Below are positions 12,696-25,237 of a stretch of DNA of 64,000 nt, piece after piece (positions within the stretch are counted from its first letter, which is position 1; every line of letters begins with the position of its first letter). The translations under genes were made by a program, and so were the position numbers. The notes beneath the pieces are model-generated. The model searched no databases, had not been told where the DNA came from, and was given only the letters and a program-made list of their open reading frames with translations. The stretch is from Oscheius tipulae (lineage: Eukaryota; Nematoda; Chromadorea; Rhabditida; Rhabditidae). Location: the NCBI GenBank assembly GCA_037178975.1, contig JASJZH010000003.1:1426001-1490000 (forward strand), in the 5' to 3' direction.

Positions 12696-13490
12696 TCGGG
12701 GAACAGACTGCCGGGAGGAGCTATTATTGCAGTCTTCTTCTTCTCCGCAACCAAATTGACTGTATTTGTGGCTGGAAGAAGGAAATTAGCCGAGAAAGGA
12801 TGGTAGTGGGCAAGCAGGCGTATGGTGAGTCCTTAGGGGATTTCTAGTCTTTCTTAAGGTTTCCTAGCGTAAGCATTTTATTGCTACTTGGCTAACAGCT
12901 ACAGACAGAATATACAGCAAATGGGAGAGGAAAACAAGAAAAAACGGGGGGTAAAACTGGCTAGGAGTAGTAGAAATACTAATTTATAATTTTAAACACC
13001 CGGTAAATAAAAGACTCACGTACGCAATTGCGTATTCGGATTTTTCAAATCCTATTACGGTGTTTTTCAGGGTCAATCTCTTATTGCTGGTGTTGTCCAT
13101 TTATTTTCTCCTGTTTCCCGTCCATATTCGGTGTTTTGGTGGTGAAAAACGATTTGGAATCGTTGAAATACTTTAGGTAATTGTGGAAAATAGAAAATGG
13201 TACCGAAAAATGTCCAGGCAAATCAATTTTGCCTGAACATTATGAGTTTTTCTCTATTTTTCACTCAGACCGATGAAGCAGGCCCCAATTTATCTTTTTA
13301 TCACAATTTTCGGCCTCGGTGGCTCTTTTGTGCCCGCTTCCTTGCCCTCAACCGCTGTAAAGTACTCCCTCAAGCCTAGTGGACATCTGTCTCAAATTTG
13401 CGCATATCCCCTCGATTTTGGTCATTATTGTCAGCCATTTTACGTTAAAGTATACATCTTACAGTGTAAATAGACCTACAGAAGGACAAA
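12696..13490. other. Divergent intergenic region
   Basis: This lies between the divergently transcribed phosphopantetheinyl transferase and SLC6 genes, so it should hold both promoters. An ATG at 13273, just after a TTTTTCACTCAG acceptor-like site, opens a 66-codon frame with a hydrophobic start (KQAPIYLFITIFGLGG). It could be a very small membrane or secreted protein, but the evidence is weak. Confidence 0.4.
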
Positions 13491-16400
13491 ATGTCCTTCA
13501 GCAGCCAAACACCGGCTCCCGAGGGCTACACGAAGCGGAGCAATGCCCGAGACGTTAACGTCGATCTCAGTTTGTTCCCACCCTTTGTAAAACAGGTAAA
13601 GTTTGTTTTGTCATATTTATTATCGAAAAATATGAAGCTGGACGTGAAATACCCCGAGTATGAGCGCGAAGGAGACATTGAATACCCGTTTGAGGAGACC
13701 AATGGGGCTGGAGATGAGAACAGGTAGGCTTACAAATATGGCGTGAGATTCAAAAATTCAGGATACGAGGAAACTGGAGCAGTAGAGCCGATTTTATACT
13801 CTCTGCTGTGGGATTTACAGTGGGAATCGGTGAGTCAAGTCGCTACTTTTGTGCTTTTTCTGTCTTAACTAAACTGGAAGTTCCTAAGTGACCAAGAAGG
13901 GTCAAAAACAAGGATAGGGATGGTCTGATTTTATGTATTCTATGGATCAAAGGTTCTAAATCTTAAAGAATGAGTGTAGGAGACAGTGAATCGGAGTCTG
14001 AGGAGTCTCGGACACCCAACTTGACTCACCTGTTTCCGCGTCTTTAAGCTGTCCCCCGTCTCTCAATCTCTGTCTCTCTCCCTCTCTGTTTCTACGTCTA
14101 TCTGCGTCCAGTCTTTCTGTCATTCTGTCTCTTTATTATCATGTCTTTCTGACCTTCAGTTTCTCTGTCCAACTGTCTCTCTCTGTCACTCTGTACTACA
14201 GACTCTCATCCTTTCCAGGAAATCTTTGGCGCTTTCCCGTCCTCGTCTTCGAAAATGGCGGTGCCGCATTCTTGGTTCCCTACCTGATAATGCTCATTCT
14301 CGCCGCCCTTCCCATGCTCTTCCTCGAGGCCGTGAGTTTCTCTTTATTCATTTAGTACCGATCCATTACAGACCCTCGGCCAGTTCGCCTCCCTGGCTGC
14401 CATCTCTGTCTGGAAGGTCGTGCCACTCTTCAAGGGCGTGGGAATAGCCATGGTTCTGATCAGCTGTGTCCTGGCCATCTACCTGAACATTGTCAGTGCC
14501 TGGTCCCTCTTCTACCTCATCAACTCTGTCAGCTTCTCGCTTCCATGGAGTAATTGTGAGAATTCGTGGAGTGGACTGAGTAAGAAGCGTCAAGTAATCA
14601 AAGTAATGGTTCAGACTGTACTCTGGGAACACGAATCACTTGTACTGCTATGAACGGAACTCTTCTGGTCAATGGATCCTGTATTGTGCAGACGGTGAGA
14701 GAAACAGAGACAAACAGTGAGTCAGTTTCAGGCAAACTCGACCGTCCAGGTCATGAGACTCTATGACGAGCACACAATTCCGAGCTTGAAGTACTTTCAG
14801 TGAGTTTGACAGGGAGACTGGCAGTGACAGGGGTCACTGATTGACTTGCGCGCCAAGCGCTAAAAACCACTGAAGGTAAACGACCTCACTTTCTAAAGAC
14901 TCGCCGGTCTGCTCTTGGTCTGAGATTATCTGCGAAAAAAATTCCTCCGGATGCCCGGAGCCGGCTCTGTAAGTCGACCGAATCCGGTAACTTGACCGGA
15001 TTAGTGATTTGTCTAGTTGGACAGATGTCTGTCTAGACAGAAACGGTGACTCTTTTCCAGCAATGATGTCCTCATGCTCTCGCCTACCTTTGACGACATC
15101 GGTACCCTGAACTGGTATCTCGGTATCTGTGTCGTAATCTCCTGGATAATTGTGTTCCTATGTCTCTTCCAGGGAGTCAAGTCCAGCGGGAAGGTACTCT
15201 CACTTTCGTTTCGCATCTCTTTCCTTATTTCAGGTGGTCTATGTCATTGTAATCGTTCCTGTCATCATTCTAGCAGTACTTTTTGCTCGTCTCTTCACTC
15301 TGGACGGCTCTCCCAGTGCAGTCTTACACTTTTTGAAGCCCGATTGGAACATTTTGAGTGACTTACACGTAGGGTTACCCTTTCAACATAACTTTGAAAT
15401 GTTTTAGGTCTGGGGAGAAGCGGCAGTGCATGCCTTCTACTCGGTTTCGTGCTGTACAGGAGGAATCATTACGCTGACCAGTTACAATCGGTTTCATAAT
15501 AGACTCTTCGGGTAAGACAGAGAGACTGAGGCTAAGAGACAACGGACACGGACATAGAGACAAAGACAGATATTCAAATTTAGAGACATCGCCGCCATTA
15601 TGGTCATTGATTTTGCTGCCTCAATCGTCTGCTGTTTACTGACCTTCTCTGCCATCGGCTTCACCTGCTACGAATTCTCTATCGACCTGGATAAGTTCCA
15701 TATTGGGAACAGTGTTCATTTGGTCTTCGTCTTTTTGGCTGAAGCTCTGGCTGGAGTTCCAGTAGCCCCACTATATACCGGACTGTTCTTCTTGTTTCTG
15801 TTCTTCATCATCCTGTCTACACAAATTATTGTGGTGAGTTCTAGTCTCTCTGTCTCTATGTTTCTCTGTCTAACTGTTTCTAAATGAAAAGCTTCTGCCC
15901 AAGTCCCAATGCCCTGTCCTTGAACCCTTATCAGACACTGTTCGTCGGTCCACGACCCTTGATATCGCTCCACCAATTCGTAGTCTCCTTATTTCTACCC
16001 CTTCTCTCTTCTCTTGCCTTCCAAAAACAATCAAATTTCCAGGTCGAAACCATTGTGACCTCCCTTTGCGACGAGTTCGCAGAGCGACTACGGAAGAACC
16101 GTCGTCATGTGCTCACAACAGTCGTCGGATCCTTCATTCTGCTCAGCCTGCCCTTCTGTCTGTCTGCCGGCTTCTACTGGCTCCTACTCCTCTCCAAATT
16201 CACAATCACATGGCCTCTGGTGGTCATAGCCTTTCTGGAGTGCATGGCAGTCAGCTGGGTCAGTGTGTTTATGACAGGGAGAGTGAATTCACGCTTGTTT
16301 TGTGTTACAAATTACGCGTGTTTTCTTCAGATCTATGGAGTTGATAACTTATTGGACAACATCAAATGGGTGACTGGAAGCTACCCGCCATGTTATCTGT

Positions 16401-17034
16401 TCTGGAAGATCCTGTGGAAGTTCGTCTGTCCGATGGTTTATCTAGTAAGTCAACTCTCTGTCTCTCTATACATCTCTCATTTCAGTGCATCCTCTGCTTC
16501 CTCTGGATGGACTGGACCTCAGTAATCTACGAAGACTACCACTTCCCCTATTGGACGATTCTACTAGGCTGGGGGATCAGCATCTTCCCTTTACTCTTCG
16601 TTCCCATTACCGCGATAGTTCAGCTCTGTTTAGCTAAGGGGAACTTGACACAGAAATGGCACAAAGTACTGAATCCGGATGATGCCTGGGGACCAGCTTT
16701 GGCTGTTCATAGAGCGGAACACTTTCCACTTCAGATCCCCGAAGCCAGGAGGCTTTTGTTGCCCCCAGAAGTGGAAATTGCTAGTTCAGCACCAGTGAGT
16801 GGACAGAGAGACACAGCGACGACAGAGGGACAGAGATACGGAGAGACAGAGAGAGACAGACACAAAAGGACAGCTCGATCCATACTCTTTCAGATGATCA
16901 ACGAGGACGACGACGGCGCCCCCAGTGAATCTGCCATCGACCAACGGTCCAACCGAGCCGTCGCTCCTTCCAGAAGTGCTGGAGCCCCAACCATTACAAG
17001 TCTTCCTCAATTTGAGCGAGAAACTGCCATCTAA
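13491..17034 (+). CDS. SLC6-family sodium- and chloride-dependent solute transporter
   Basis: Fourteen exons (13491-13723, 13762-13829, 14219-14331, 14372-14579, 14615-14694, 14732-14799, 15061-15193, 15234-15368, 15408-15511, 15584-15833, 16043-16258, 16331-16444, 16486-16794, 16894-17034) give 723 residues. A further 42-nt intron inside exon 1 (13595-13636) is possible and would leave the frame unchanged. Hallmarks: GNLWRFP in TM1, [13 protein letters not shown] in TM2, VKSSGKVVYV at TM5, ASYNRFHN-like TSYNRFHN after TM6, and W[11 protein letters not shown] near TM10. The second extracellular loop has four N-x-S/T sites and paired cysteines. The TM8 segment usually reading GLDSQF is ILSTQI, so the sodium site is altered. 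Substrate cannot be assigned. It lies 328 bp upstream of the TMEM120 gene on the same strand. Confidence 0.93.
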
Positions 17035-17362
17035 CTTATTTTTTCTTGTACATACCTCATCATACAGTATTCCCTCATCCAGTATTAGCCTTAACTTTAA
17101 GGGTCCCCTTTCCAGAAACTCAATTTTGACCTTGCCAAAACCGATGCCAGTCTTTTTGCCTTTGCATAATTGTATCTTTCACCACTTCTGCTCATGGTCA
17201 TGAATATTTTCCATACACCTTTCTGATTATGACAGCGAAAGGACGTCGATTCCTATTGGTATCTCAATCGATATTCGTGGACAAGCAATGTTGTTACAGT
17301 TGCTTTCGAACAATCCAATTGCCAACCGATTCGGAAGTTTGTCATAGGAGTCAGTCGGAAAA

Positions 17363-20300
17363 ATGACGCAGAACTTGGTCTCCGAATGGGAGAAGCTTCT
17401 GCCGGAGTTTGAAAATATCGAAGTAGGACTTACTTTGTTTTATATTGTTACTCGCTAGAAAGACAGAGAGATAGGAAGACAGAGAAAAAGAGAGACATAG
17501 AGACAGAGAGAAGAAGAGAGAGAAAGATTGAAAGACAGCAACACCCTTAAGCTTCCAGAAAGAACACGATGTCTATGTTCACAAGGTCCAAGAGATGACC
17601 AAATGCCAGGATCACTGTCAGAAGGTCATCAAGGAACAGTACAAGCTCCTCAACAACTATCGCTACGTCATTTCGAAGTAACCTTCACAATTTTTCTTAT
17701 ACTCTCTCTCTCTCTTAGAGCCGAAAAAGAAGCGCATACGGATGAGGACAGACAAAAGATTGCCGACTACGCCAAGAAACTGACTGAGGCAAAGTCAAAG
17801 TTGAAAGTCATGCAGGCGGATCTACCTGTCCAGAGCAACGGCTTCTACCTGAATCTGATCCTGGGCTCGAATCTGAATCTGTCACTGCCAAACAATGATC
17901 AGAGATATAAGTACAAGCAGGAGTACGAGGACTTCAAGTGGAAGGTCACAATCGCCGTCGTCCTGTGGGCTCTGCTGGCATGGGCAATCCCTTGGAGAGT
18001 CGTTGACTCGCTTGGACTGTTTCTTCTAGTTTGGTGAGTATTTCGTTGCCATTTTGTTTTACTCTGGGTTTCAAATTTTTCTATTCTTGTGAGGATAGTG
18101 GTTTCTAAAGAGAGGACGGTTGCTCAAAGGCCTTCGAGTGAGAGCCTTACGAACTGACTCTCAATTCCACCTGTGAGGTTCTGTTGTTCGTTTCATTGGC
18201 TCAAAGGAACACTGGAACTGAAAGAAAATATGAAGTTATAAATACAAAGAGAGACAGAAAGACACTCACCAACAGTAATGTAGTCGGAAACACTCCTAGG
18301 TCATAGGGACTAAAGGTACAAGTATTCAAGCAGTAATGAGTTCACATTTTTCAGACAGTAGGACAGTATCCGGCCTCATACAGATTTAGAGTTATAAATA
18401 AAGTCTAGTCAAAAGACGAACCATCCTCGGTCAGATGAACTAGCAACAGTTGATACAGTGCGGGAAGAGACACGTTGATTATCCAAGGCAGTGAACTGGC
18501 CTCCTTTATGCTACACGGAACGCTCTATTCATTAGCTACAGTTAAATATAAGTACTTGTAATTACTTGCTATTAAACTACCTAGGTTGTCTTAATTGCTA
18601 GGTACTCGCCCTGAGTTCACGAAAAAAATGTTTCTTTTAGATATTTGTAATTGCAATTAGTGCCTAGACAAAAGTACGTTCCGTGTAGTACAAAAGAACC
18701 GTGTTCTAGAGGTTTCTACTATTCTCTATCTATTACCCTGTCCTTCCTGTATCACCAGTCGGCTATGCTGCCTGGTCGGCGATTTTATTGAGCTCCGAGT
18801 CGTCCACTGCTAAGAAACTCTCCGAGGATCAATCAAAACAGTAGCTTTCTAACTCAAAAAAGTTTCTTCTTGCATTAGCTTGTCTTGTCTTGACAGAAAA
18901 GTCCACAAACATTGTCAAGTGTTATCCCCGATTAGAGTTGACTTGTGTCGCAGACGGACGCCTCTTGCAAATTGTAAAGGTAAGATATCACCAAAGTACA
19001 GACTTTGTTGTTCCCTAGAATTCCATCTATCTTGACAAGTCAATCTCACACTAGTACACTTCTTTTGACTATTCTACCTTTCCTTATTGCCCCACATCCA
19101 AAACAATAGAAAGAGTAAGAAAAAGACACTGACCTCCAGGAAAAACTTTGATTTATTCACTTCACTCTGCGTCCAATGGGTTCTCTATTCATCTGTTCAA
19201 AGCATCCAGTCGATGAGTGCCTTGCTGCGACTGTTCGGCACGCGATGGTTCATCTGGCGACATCTCGAGTTGGGCGGACAGACACAGTTGCCCTTCTCCG
19301 AACAGAACGGATGTCCATAGCCGCATCCCTCGGCTCCGGTGAAGCACTTTGGGTAGTACTCGCACTGCTTCTTCGGGTGCCAGTAGGAGCAGCGTGTCTG
19401 CTTGTGTTCCTTGTTGGCCGTCAGAGGACACTGCGCCGCGTACTTGATCACCTTCCTCGTTGTCTTTTCCTTCTTCTCCGGACTCTTCTTCTTCCTCTCG
19501 ACTACGATAAGCGGAGTGGGGGCTTGAAGAAGAAATGGACGAGAAGGCAACGGTTTGGTTGCAGCATCACGGCACACATCGGCCATGGTACGGGTCTTAT
19601 TCGGTGGCAACAGCTCTTCTTCTGATTCCTCTTCTGGCTCGGGATCATCTGGAAATAGTGCGATCGGTTAACAGCCCTGTCTGTCTCTGCGTCTGTCTCT
19701 CTGAGTCTAAACCAACCCTTTTCACTCTCGCTGCTAGAGCTACTCTCTTCCGTGTCCACTTTGTCCGATTCCTCGATGTAGATGGGTAGAACCGGCGGGG
19801 CAGGATCATTCACGGCGCGAGGATTATTAATGTCAGTCAGAAGAGCCTCCAGACCGAGTTTGGAGCTGGGCAGCACGTGGACCAGGAACTCTTGGAACGA
19901 GAGCTCGGGAAAGATGTACTTACTCTTGAAGCTATCCGGATCCAGTGAGAGATAGTCGGTCGGCTCGTCCTCATCCAATTCCGGGGGCAGGGAGTAGATT
20001 TCGGGCGCTGGAGAGACATTGGGACAGTTGGTCGGATGGATGTTAATGGTCTTCCAGCCGAAGAACTGGAGATGAGGGAGAGGAAGAGAGACGGACTGAT
20101 GACCAGGAAGGAGGACGATCGTTCCAGGGAAGACTGCCTGATCCACCAGGTGATAGACTCGCTGATTCAGGTAGAGCTGGGACAGGTCACGAGGAACAAG
20201 ATGTACTTCAGTGCCCTGGAAGCTGAGAGTTATGTTGTATGACAGATAGACAGAGTAGAAACTACGAAGAACTCACAGGCAAGACAGAGCAGTTTTCCTT

Positions 20301-22354
20301 CACTTCTAGACAGTCGAGGAAGAAAATCCAATTGGTCCTGCTCTGCTGCAGCTTCAGTCCGACCCAGTTGTGAAGATTCCGGAGAGACGGTCGACTGGTA
20401 GCGGTCGGGTAGAGACAGAAGATGTAGCACGGTGACACTGTTAGCGGAAGCACCGGGTAGTAGGGAGCCGGAATCTGCCAGCCATCCAAGACAGACATCT
20501 GGGACCACAATGGCCTCCAGAGTACAGGACGATTCACCCTAATTTGTTTTTTTCTGAAGTCGATGTTTCTTTTGTAGTTGTGCCAAAAGTTTGATTACTC
20601 TCCTGTTCAGCTTCTGACTATTTTCAAGTCAAGGCAAATAGCTTCAGTTTCACAAAAGAGAGTTTGAGAAAATATACTGTTGTCAGACTCGGTCTCTCTA
20701 TCTCTCTGTTCATCTGTCTGTGTCTCTGCGTCTCTGTATCTCTCTGTCTCTTTCAAAGATGAAGAATAGAGAAAAGGGCAGTCGGATGGTCAAAAGCCTG
20801 CAGACTCTCATTGACACATAGCTACAAGCTGTCAATCAGAGCCTGCAGGCATTTGACAATCCGACTGTCTTTTTCGTCATGGTTTGTTGATAATTCCAAG
20901 GCAACTCCAAAGGCAACTATTAAACGAGGTGATTGACTGGTCAACGAACTTGGTAAGTTGCCAGTCACGCCTAGTTCCTATTCCGGAAGAATACTCATGA
21001 AATTCGGGCAGTCAACTGACTAAACACACTGACAGTCATAGAATCTTGTCACTGGGAGTCCAAGTTCCTGTCTCTCTCACTAATACCCCCTACCCAGTCT
21101 CGTACTGTTTTCCTCAGTCTGGGACATGCTTTAAAGAGTATGATTTATTGACTAAACAAGAGATGACTACAAAATTTGACTCTTGCCGATAAACGGAGAA
21201 TTAGGAAGGGCGAAAGGTCGGCAAGATGAGCATTTTCTTGGCAACGTCATTCATTGAAGTCGTGGAGAAGATGAAATTTTGGTACTTGTCGTTGTATATG
21301 TCCATTCTGGAAAATGATGATTAGAATATGACAGAGAGACAGAGTAACAGATAGGCAAAACTACATGGATACAGAGAGACAGTGACAGAGATAGAGAGGA
21401 AGAATTACTTTGCTTTTCTTCCCTTGTACCATTTCCGTCTCTTTTCTTCCTCCTTTCGATTGTAGTTAGCTTGACAGGACTTGATATGTCAAGTTTTACC
21501 AGAAACTTTTGTGGAAACTTTAGAAATCGCTTTTCTTTTAGGTACTACTGTACTTTGACGATCCGAGAGACGATTCTGACCATCAATGGCTCGAAGATCA
21601 AGGGATGGTGGGTTCTTCATCATTACATCTCGACCGTCCTGGTCGGAATCGTCCTGATCTGGAAGGACAGCGTTTGTTATCAGAGCTTCCGGACACAGTT
21701 CCTGCTTCATGTCATCTACATCTGTCTGGTACAGATGCTTCAAGTAAGACTGTAGCTTCCCGTGGAAAAGGCAGAGTTCAGGTCCAATACCAGTCGGGCT
21801 GTCTCAGACGACTACACTCTCTCGGTCAGGGACATCAAATGGACATTACGGTGGAAGGGTTCACCAGCTTCATGTTCAAGGGACTGACCTTCTTGCTTCC
21901 GTTCCTGATCTTTGGATATGTGAGTATTTCTCTCTGTCTCCTTATCTATCTACCTCTTTATCTCCGTCTGTTTCTCTGTCTCTGTCTCTCTGTCTTTCGG
22001 CCTCTCAGTATCTCTCTCTATCTCTTTTTTCCCCTGTCTCTCTATCTCTCCATCTTTGTGTCTCGTCTCTCTGCCCTCCTATCTCTCCATCTCTCACTCA
22101 ACCAGTTTAAGTTCTTCCAACTCTACAACGCCTACGTCCTCTGGAGACTGACCTATCTCTGCCAGGACGAATGGAATGTCTACGCCCTCTGCTTCCTGTT
22201 CTTCCTTCTAGCCTCTGGGAACATTTTCACCACATCTCTCGTCTGTCTGAAGAAGTTCAGAACCTCGAACAGCTACGACAATCTGCTCCAGATGACCAAC
22301 AAGTATCGCAGACGCTTCAGATCCAAGAAGGAGAAGCACGGGCACAAGGAATAG
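17363..22354 (+). CDS. TMEM120 (TACAN/TMPIT) membrane protein
   Basis: Six exons (17363-17422, 17559-17677, 17719-18033, 21542-21743, 21782-21919, 22106-22354) give 1083 nt, 360 residues, close to vertebrate TMEM120 (~340). Residues 1-130 are a cytosolic coiled-coil region ending in [10 protein letters not shown]. Six membrane segments follow, with the family signature [13 protein letters not shown] split exactly by the large intron, then [36 protein letters not shown] and [13 protein letters not shown]120 proteins have been linked to nuclear-envelope and fat-cell biology and were proposed as mechanosensitive channels; their fold resembles ELOVL elongases and binds CoA. Intron 3 (18034-21541) is 3.5 kb and holds a nested antisense gene and a strong hairpin. 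An AATAAA lies at 22452. Confidence 0.95.
19197..20498 (-). CDS. CCCH zinc-finger protein nested in the TMEM120 intron
   Basis: Three exons (20277-20498, 19717-20215, 19197-19648) give 1173 nt, 390 residues. The N-terminal ~240 residues are a folded-looking region of unknown family containing an acidic stretch ([19 protein letters not shown]). A Ser/Glu-rich linker follows, then a Lys-rich segment and a Cys/His cluster near the C-terminus. One finger is clean: C-x5-C-x6-C-x3-H (CEYYPKC...CGYGH). It is flanked by CSYWH and a looser C-x5-C-x7-C-x4-H finger. The tandem Y-x-x-C/GHPFC style resembles Nab2/ZC3H14-type RNA-binding fingers, but the N-terminal domain does not let me assign an ortholog. 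Start chosen at the first ATG; upstream sequence stays open for 13 codons. Confidence 0.8.
20777..20869. ncRNA. Candidate microRNA precursor hairpin
   Basis: Two 40-nt arms (20777-20816 and 20830-20869) pair at 36 positions including one G-U, around a 13-nt loop. The four mismatches are spread along the stem. It lies in TMEM120 intron 3, downstream of the nested gene, so it could be made from the host transcript or the opposite strand. I recognise no known seed. A palindromic transposon remnant is the alternative. Confidence 0.5.
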
Positions 22355-22451
22355 TCGCAATTTCACTTACCAGGTTACTGTCAGAATTCGAAGAATTACA
22401 GTAACTCCTTTTTTGATTGCCATATGTCCGAGTTGTCATGCTGGAGAGCCC

Positions 22452-22457
22452 AATAAA
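22452..22457 (+). terminator. Polyadenylation signal of the TMEM120 gene
   Basis: AATAAA lies 98 bp after the TMEM120 stop codon. The facing gene ends at 22980 on the other strand, so the two transcripts converge here. Confidence 0.6.
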
Positions 22458-22644
22458 TCTTCTTTGATCACTCCATATCGTTTGTAAACAGCATGCAGTG
22501 GGCCTGGGCTATTTGACCAAACCTGCTGGTACAGCTCGAAATCATCAACTCCGTACATCCTAAAAGTTGTTATCACTCTTACGCGCAACAGACTCCGCAC
22601 ATAACGCCCGCTGGATGAATCGCAGCGCAGCCGTGCGCAATATA

Positions 22645-22712
22645 TAGCTCAGCGGTTAGCGCGCTGAGCTATACATCAGAGCTAGCCAGGTTCTATTCCC
22701 GTCGACGTTTTC
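22645..22712 (+). other. tRNA-like element (degenerate)
   Basis: TATAGCTCAGCGGTTAGCGC matches an A-box and GGTTCTATTCCC is close to a B-box. The middle part forms no proper anticodon arm. It sits in the 3' intergenic gap between the converging TMEM120 and SLC35B1 genes. Confidence 0.45.
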
Positions 22713-22751
22713 GGATTTCTGATAGGACGGTGAAGTCGGCTGGTATAAAAC

Positions 22752-22757
22752 TTTATT
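22752..22757 (-). terminator. Polyadenylation signal of the SLC35B1-like gene
   Basis: TTTATT on the + strand is AATAAA on the minus strand, about 225 nt beyond the SLC35B1-like stop codon. Confidence 0.5.
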
Positions 22758-22979
22758 ACACTGAAAAAAAAACAACCATAAAGCTTTCGAAGCCGGAAAC
22801 GAATTGAAAAAGGTAGGGGATCTAGAATACAATACTACTAAACACGGTCAGGCAGTTGCTGGGAACGAAAAAGGTGGGAAATTGCACAGAGAGACAGAGA
22901 AAAGACCAGATTTCAACAGGAAATGCTTATAAATAGGTATCACAGTAAAATGAGAGGGAACCAGGGACTGACCAAGATA

Positions 22980-25237
22980 CTATTCTTGGGCCGGACGGGC
23001 AGTTTTCCTTTGTGAGAGCTTGCTATCGACTGCATCCGCGAACAGGCTGACAAAAACGATGCCGGTACCGTACCATTGACGTTCAGCCAGAGGATGGTTC
23101 ATAAAGATGACGGAAATGATGATGGTGAAGAGTTTTCTCGTCGTGGTAATGACGGAACAGGTCAGGGGACTGAACTCGTGGATTGTCTTAAAGATGAAGT
23201 ACTGAAAATGACAATTTTATAGCTTAGCGCTGAAAATATGAGGTTACCTGTCCTCCACAGCTGGAAGCGGCCACGAGGGAGAGATCGAGGAGGACCTTGG
23301 GATGACGTTGGACGAAGGAGAGGAAGCTGAAGACTTCTCCGGTAAAGACGAGCCTGAAAATGAAGGGGATGAGGCATTCGCTGTCTAACTGCGGTAGTTG
23401 TGGCTGTTTAGTGCAAAAGTTGTAACATTAATAAAGTCTGTTTCCAACGAAGAGAGACACCTGAATTTGAATGCTCGCCGCTCAATGTGTGCGCGAAGAG
23501 GCAATTTCCAAACCGTAAAAATTGGCCAAAATAGGGAAGCTGTGCCCTACTTTTTATGTTTTAAGCTTTTGTGACTTGTTTTTCGCAGTCTTTCTCCGAA
23601 ATTTGCTGTTTTCGAGGTCGCTGAATTTATTTTCAACGTCAAAACAACAAAAAATTATCGCAAACAGGCTAAAATAGCGAGAAGCTCGCGCCGAATTTAC
23701 AAAATTCGTGACGTAAGCCTTTTTTTAGGCGGGAAGAGCGAGTCTTTTAAAGTGCCACTCTTTGTTGGAAATAAACTATAAGAGGCGCAACTCTAGAACA
23801 ACAAGAGTCGGATTCGAGCCCGTGGATGGCAACCTTTTTCAACAAGCTATTTGTAAAGAAAAAGACACAGGAAATGTCTCAAGTGAAGAAATTGGCAAGT
23901 TTACAAGATCGTTAGCTCCAAAAAGGTGCTAATCATTTTTGTTACATTAAAATCAACGAGAAAAGACCCACATGATGGTAAGGTAGATGGTAGAGTAGAA
24001 GTTCATGTAAAACATCTTGCTCAAGGCGCTGCTTCGGTAGTGCTTCTTCATGTGATCCTGGATGGCGGTCGTGGTGCCGTCCATGGCCAACGAGGCCAGG
24101 AGGAGCAGCTCCCCGAGTCCGTACTGTCCGCTCTCCTGTTTGCTCTTCTTGTCCTTGTAGAGGAAGAGCATCACACCGACCACGATCGCAGAGACATAGA
24201 CGAACTTCCGCCAGCCGTATTTCTTGCCAACAAAGAAGAATCCGAAAGCCATGACGGGAATCGGCTTGCAGGATTTAGCCAGCACCTGAAAAAACATTTA
24301 GTTTTTGAACAGCACCTTCTGGTCGGTTCCGTGCTTTAGACCTTTTCATAGTCGTTTTCCTTGAGAAACTTTAGTCGAAAAGAGAATTTAAAGCGAGCCT
24401 AAGGCGCTACTCAGTTCGAATTCGGCGCGCAAATCAGAAAGACGCGCAGGAAAGGAAAATTGTCAAAAATAATGCACTTTAACCAACAACTGATGCAAAA
24501 AAAAAACTCTCTGAGAGTGGCTTTTGGGCTTTCGGCAAAAAATTGGAGTGCTAACCGGCTGAGCTACTTCGCTGAATTTTCGCAGAAAATATATGAGATA
24601 TGCACTTTCATGAAGATAATATACGACCCCCTTGGGCTCGCTTTAAAAGGCTGGTAAACAGACTCTAATCAAACCATTCTGGACAAAAGGCAAGCTGTTT
24701 CATTTTCCCTGAATACGACATTCGCCGGGTATCTTAGTGGATAAGTTTGGAATTGGCTGCAAGGGTTTTTGATCAATTACTGACTGATTTCGGCACCAAA
24801 ATTACCCTCGTACCTCAAATATTTAGCGAAAAACAAAACCTGCGTGGGGTAGGGAAGATACTGAAGGGCCTGATTGCTGCAGAGCATGGCTCCGAGGTAG
24901 CTCGCGGCGCAGAGACCATACATTCGACTGGGCACGTTGTCGACGTCGTGTCGTGGCCGGAGAATCCAGGCAAAAATCGAATTGGCGACGCACATGAACC
25001 AGACGAGGGCCTGCGTGTAGGTGAACTTCTCCCCGCCGTCATACTTGCCCTGGACACTGCAAAATAATAATTTTTTGAAGAAAATATAGCAAAAGGGACT
25101 CACACTCTCTCCTGCTGAATCCCGAAATAGAAGTAGCAAGCGAGGATGCCGCCTCCACAAATCAGGAGGTGCATGGCCTCAGAGAGCAGGCCCCGATTGT
25201 GATGATGGTCTCCGCTGACCTCTTTTGCAGCGGCCAT
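22980..25237 (-). CDS. SLC35B1-type ER nucleotide/nucleotide-sugar transporter
   Basis: Five exons (25104-25237, 24840-25056, 23972-24285, 23248-23353, 22980-23201) give 993 nt, 330 residues. It is a multi-span drug/metabolite-superfamily transporter. Family blocks: ACYFYFGIQQERV, GEKFTYTQALV, SYLGAMLCSNQALQYLPYPTQVL, AKSCKPIPVM (the lysine-containing segment of SLC35B members), GELLLLASLAMDG, QDHM, and SPLTCSVITTTRKLFTI followed by QWYGTGIVF. Related proteins include nematode HUT-1 and human SLC35B1, proposed as UDP-sugar or ATP/ADP exchangers of the ER. No C-terminal KKXX motif is visible. The ATG follows a TTTTTCAG acceptor by two bases, suggesting trans-splicing or a 5'-UTR intron. Introns 2 and 3 (~550 and 618 nt) contain tRNA-like fragments. 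Confidence 0.95.

Noticed and set aside
24531-24580. tRNA gene on the minus strand in the SLC35B1 intron
   Set aside because: An A-box-like GTAGCTCAGCCGGTTAGCAC is present, but there is no B-box or acceptor stem.
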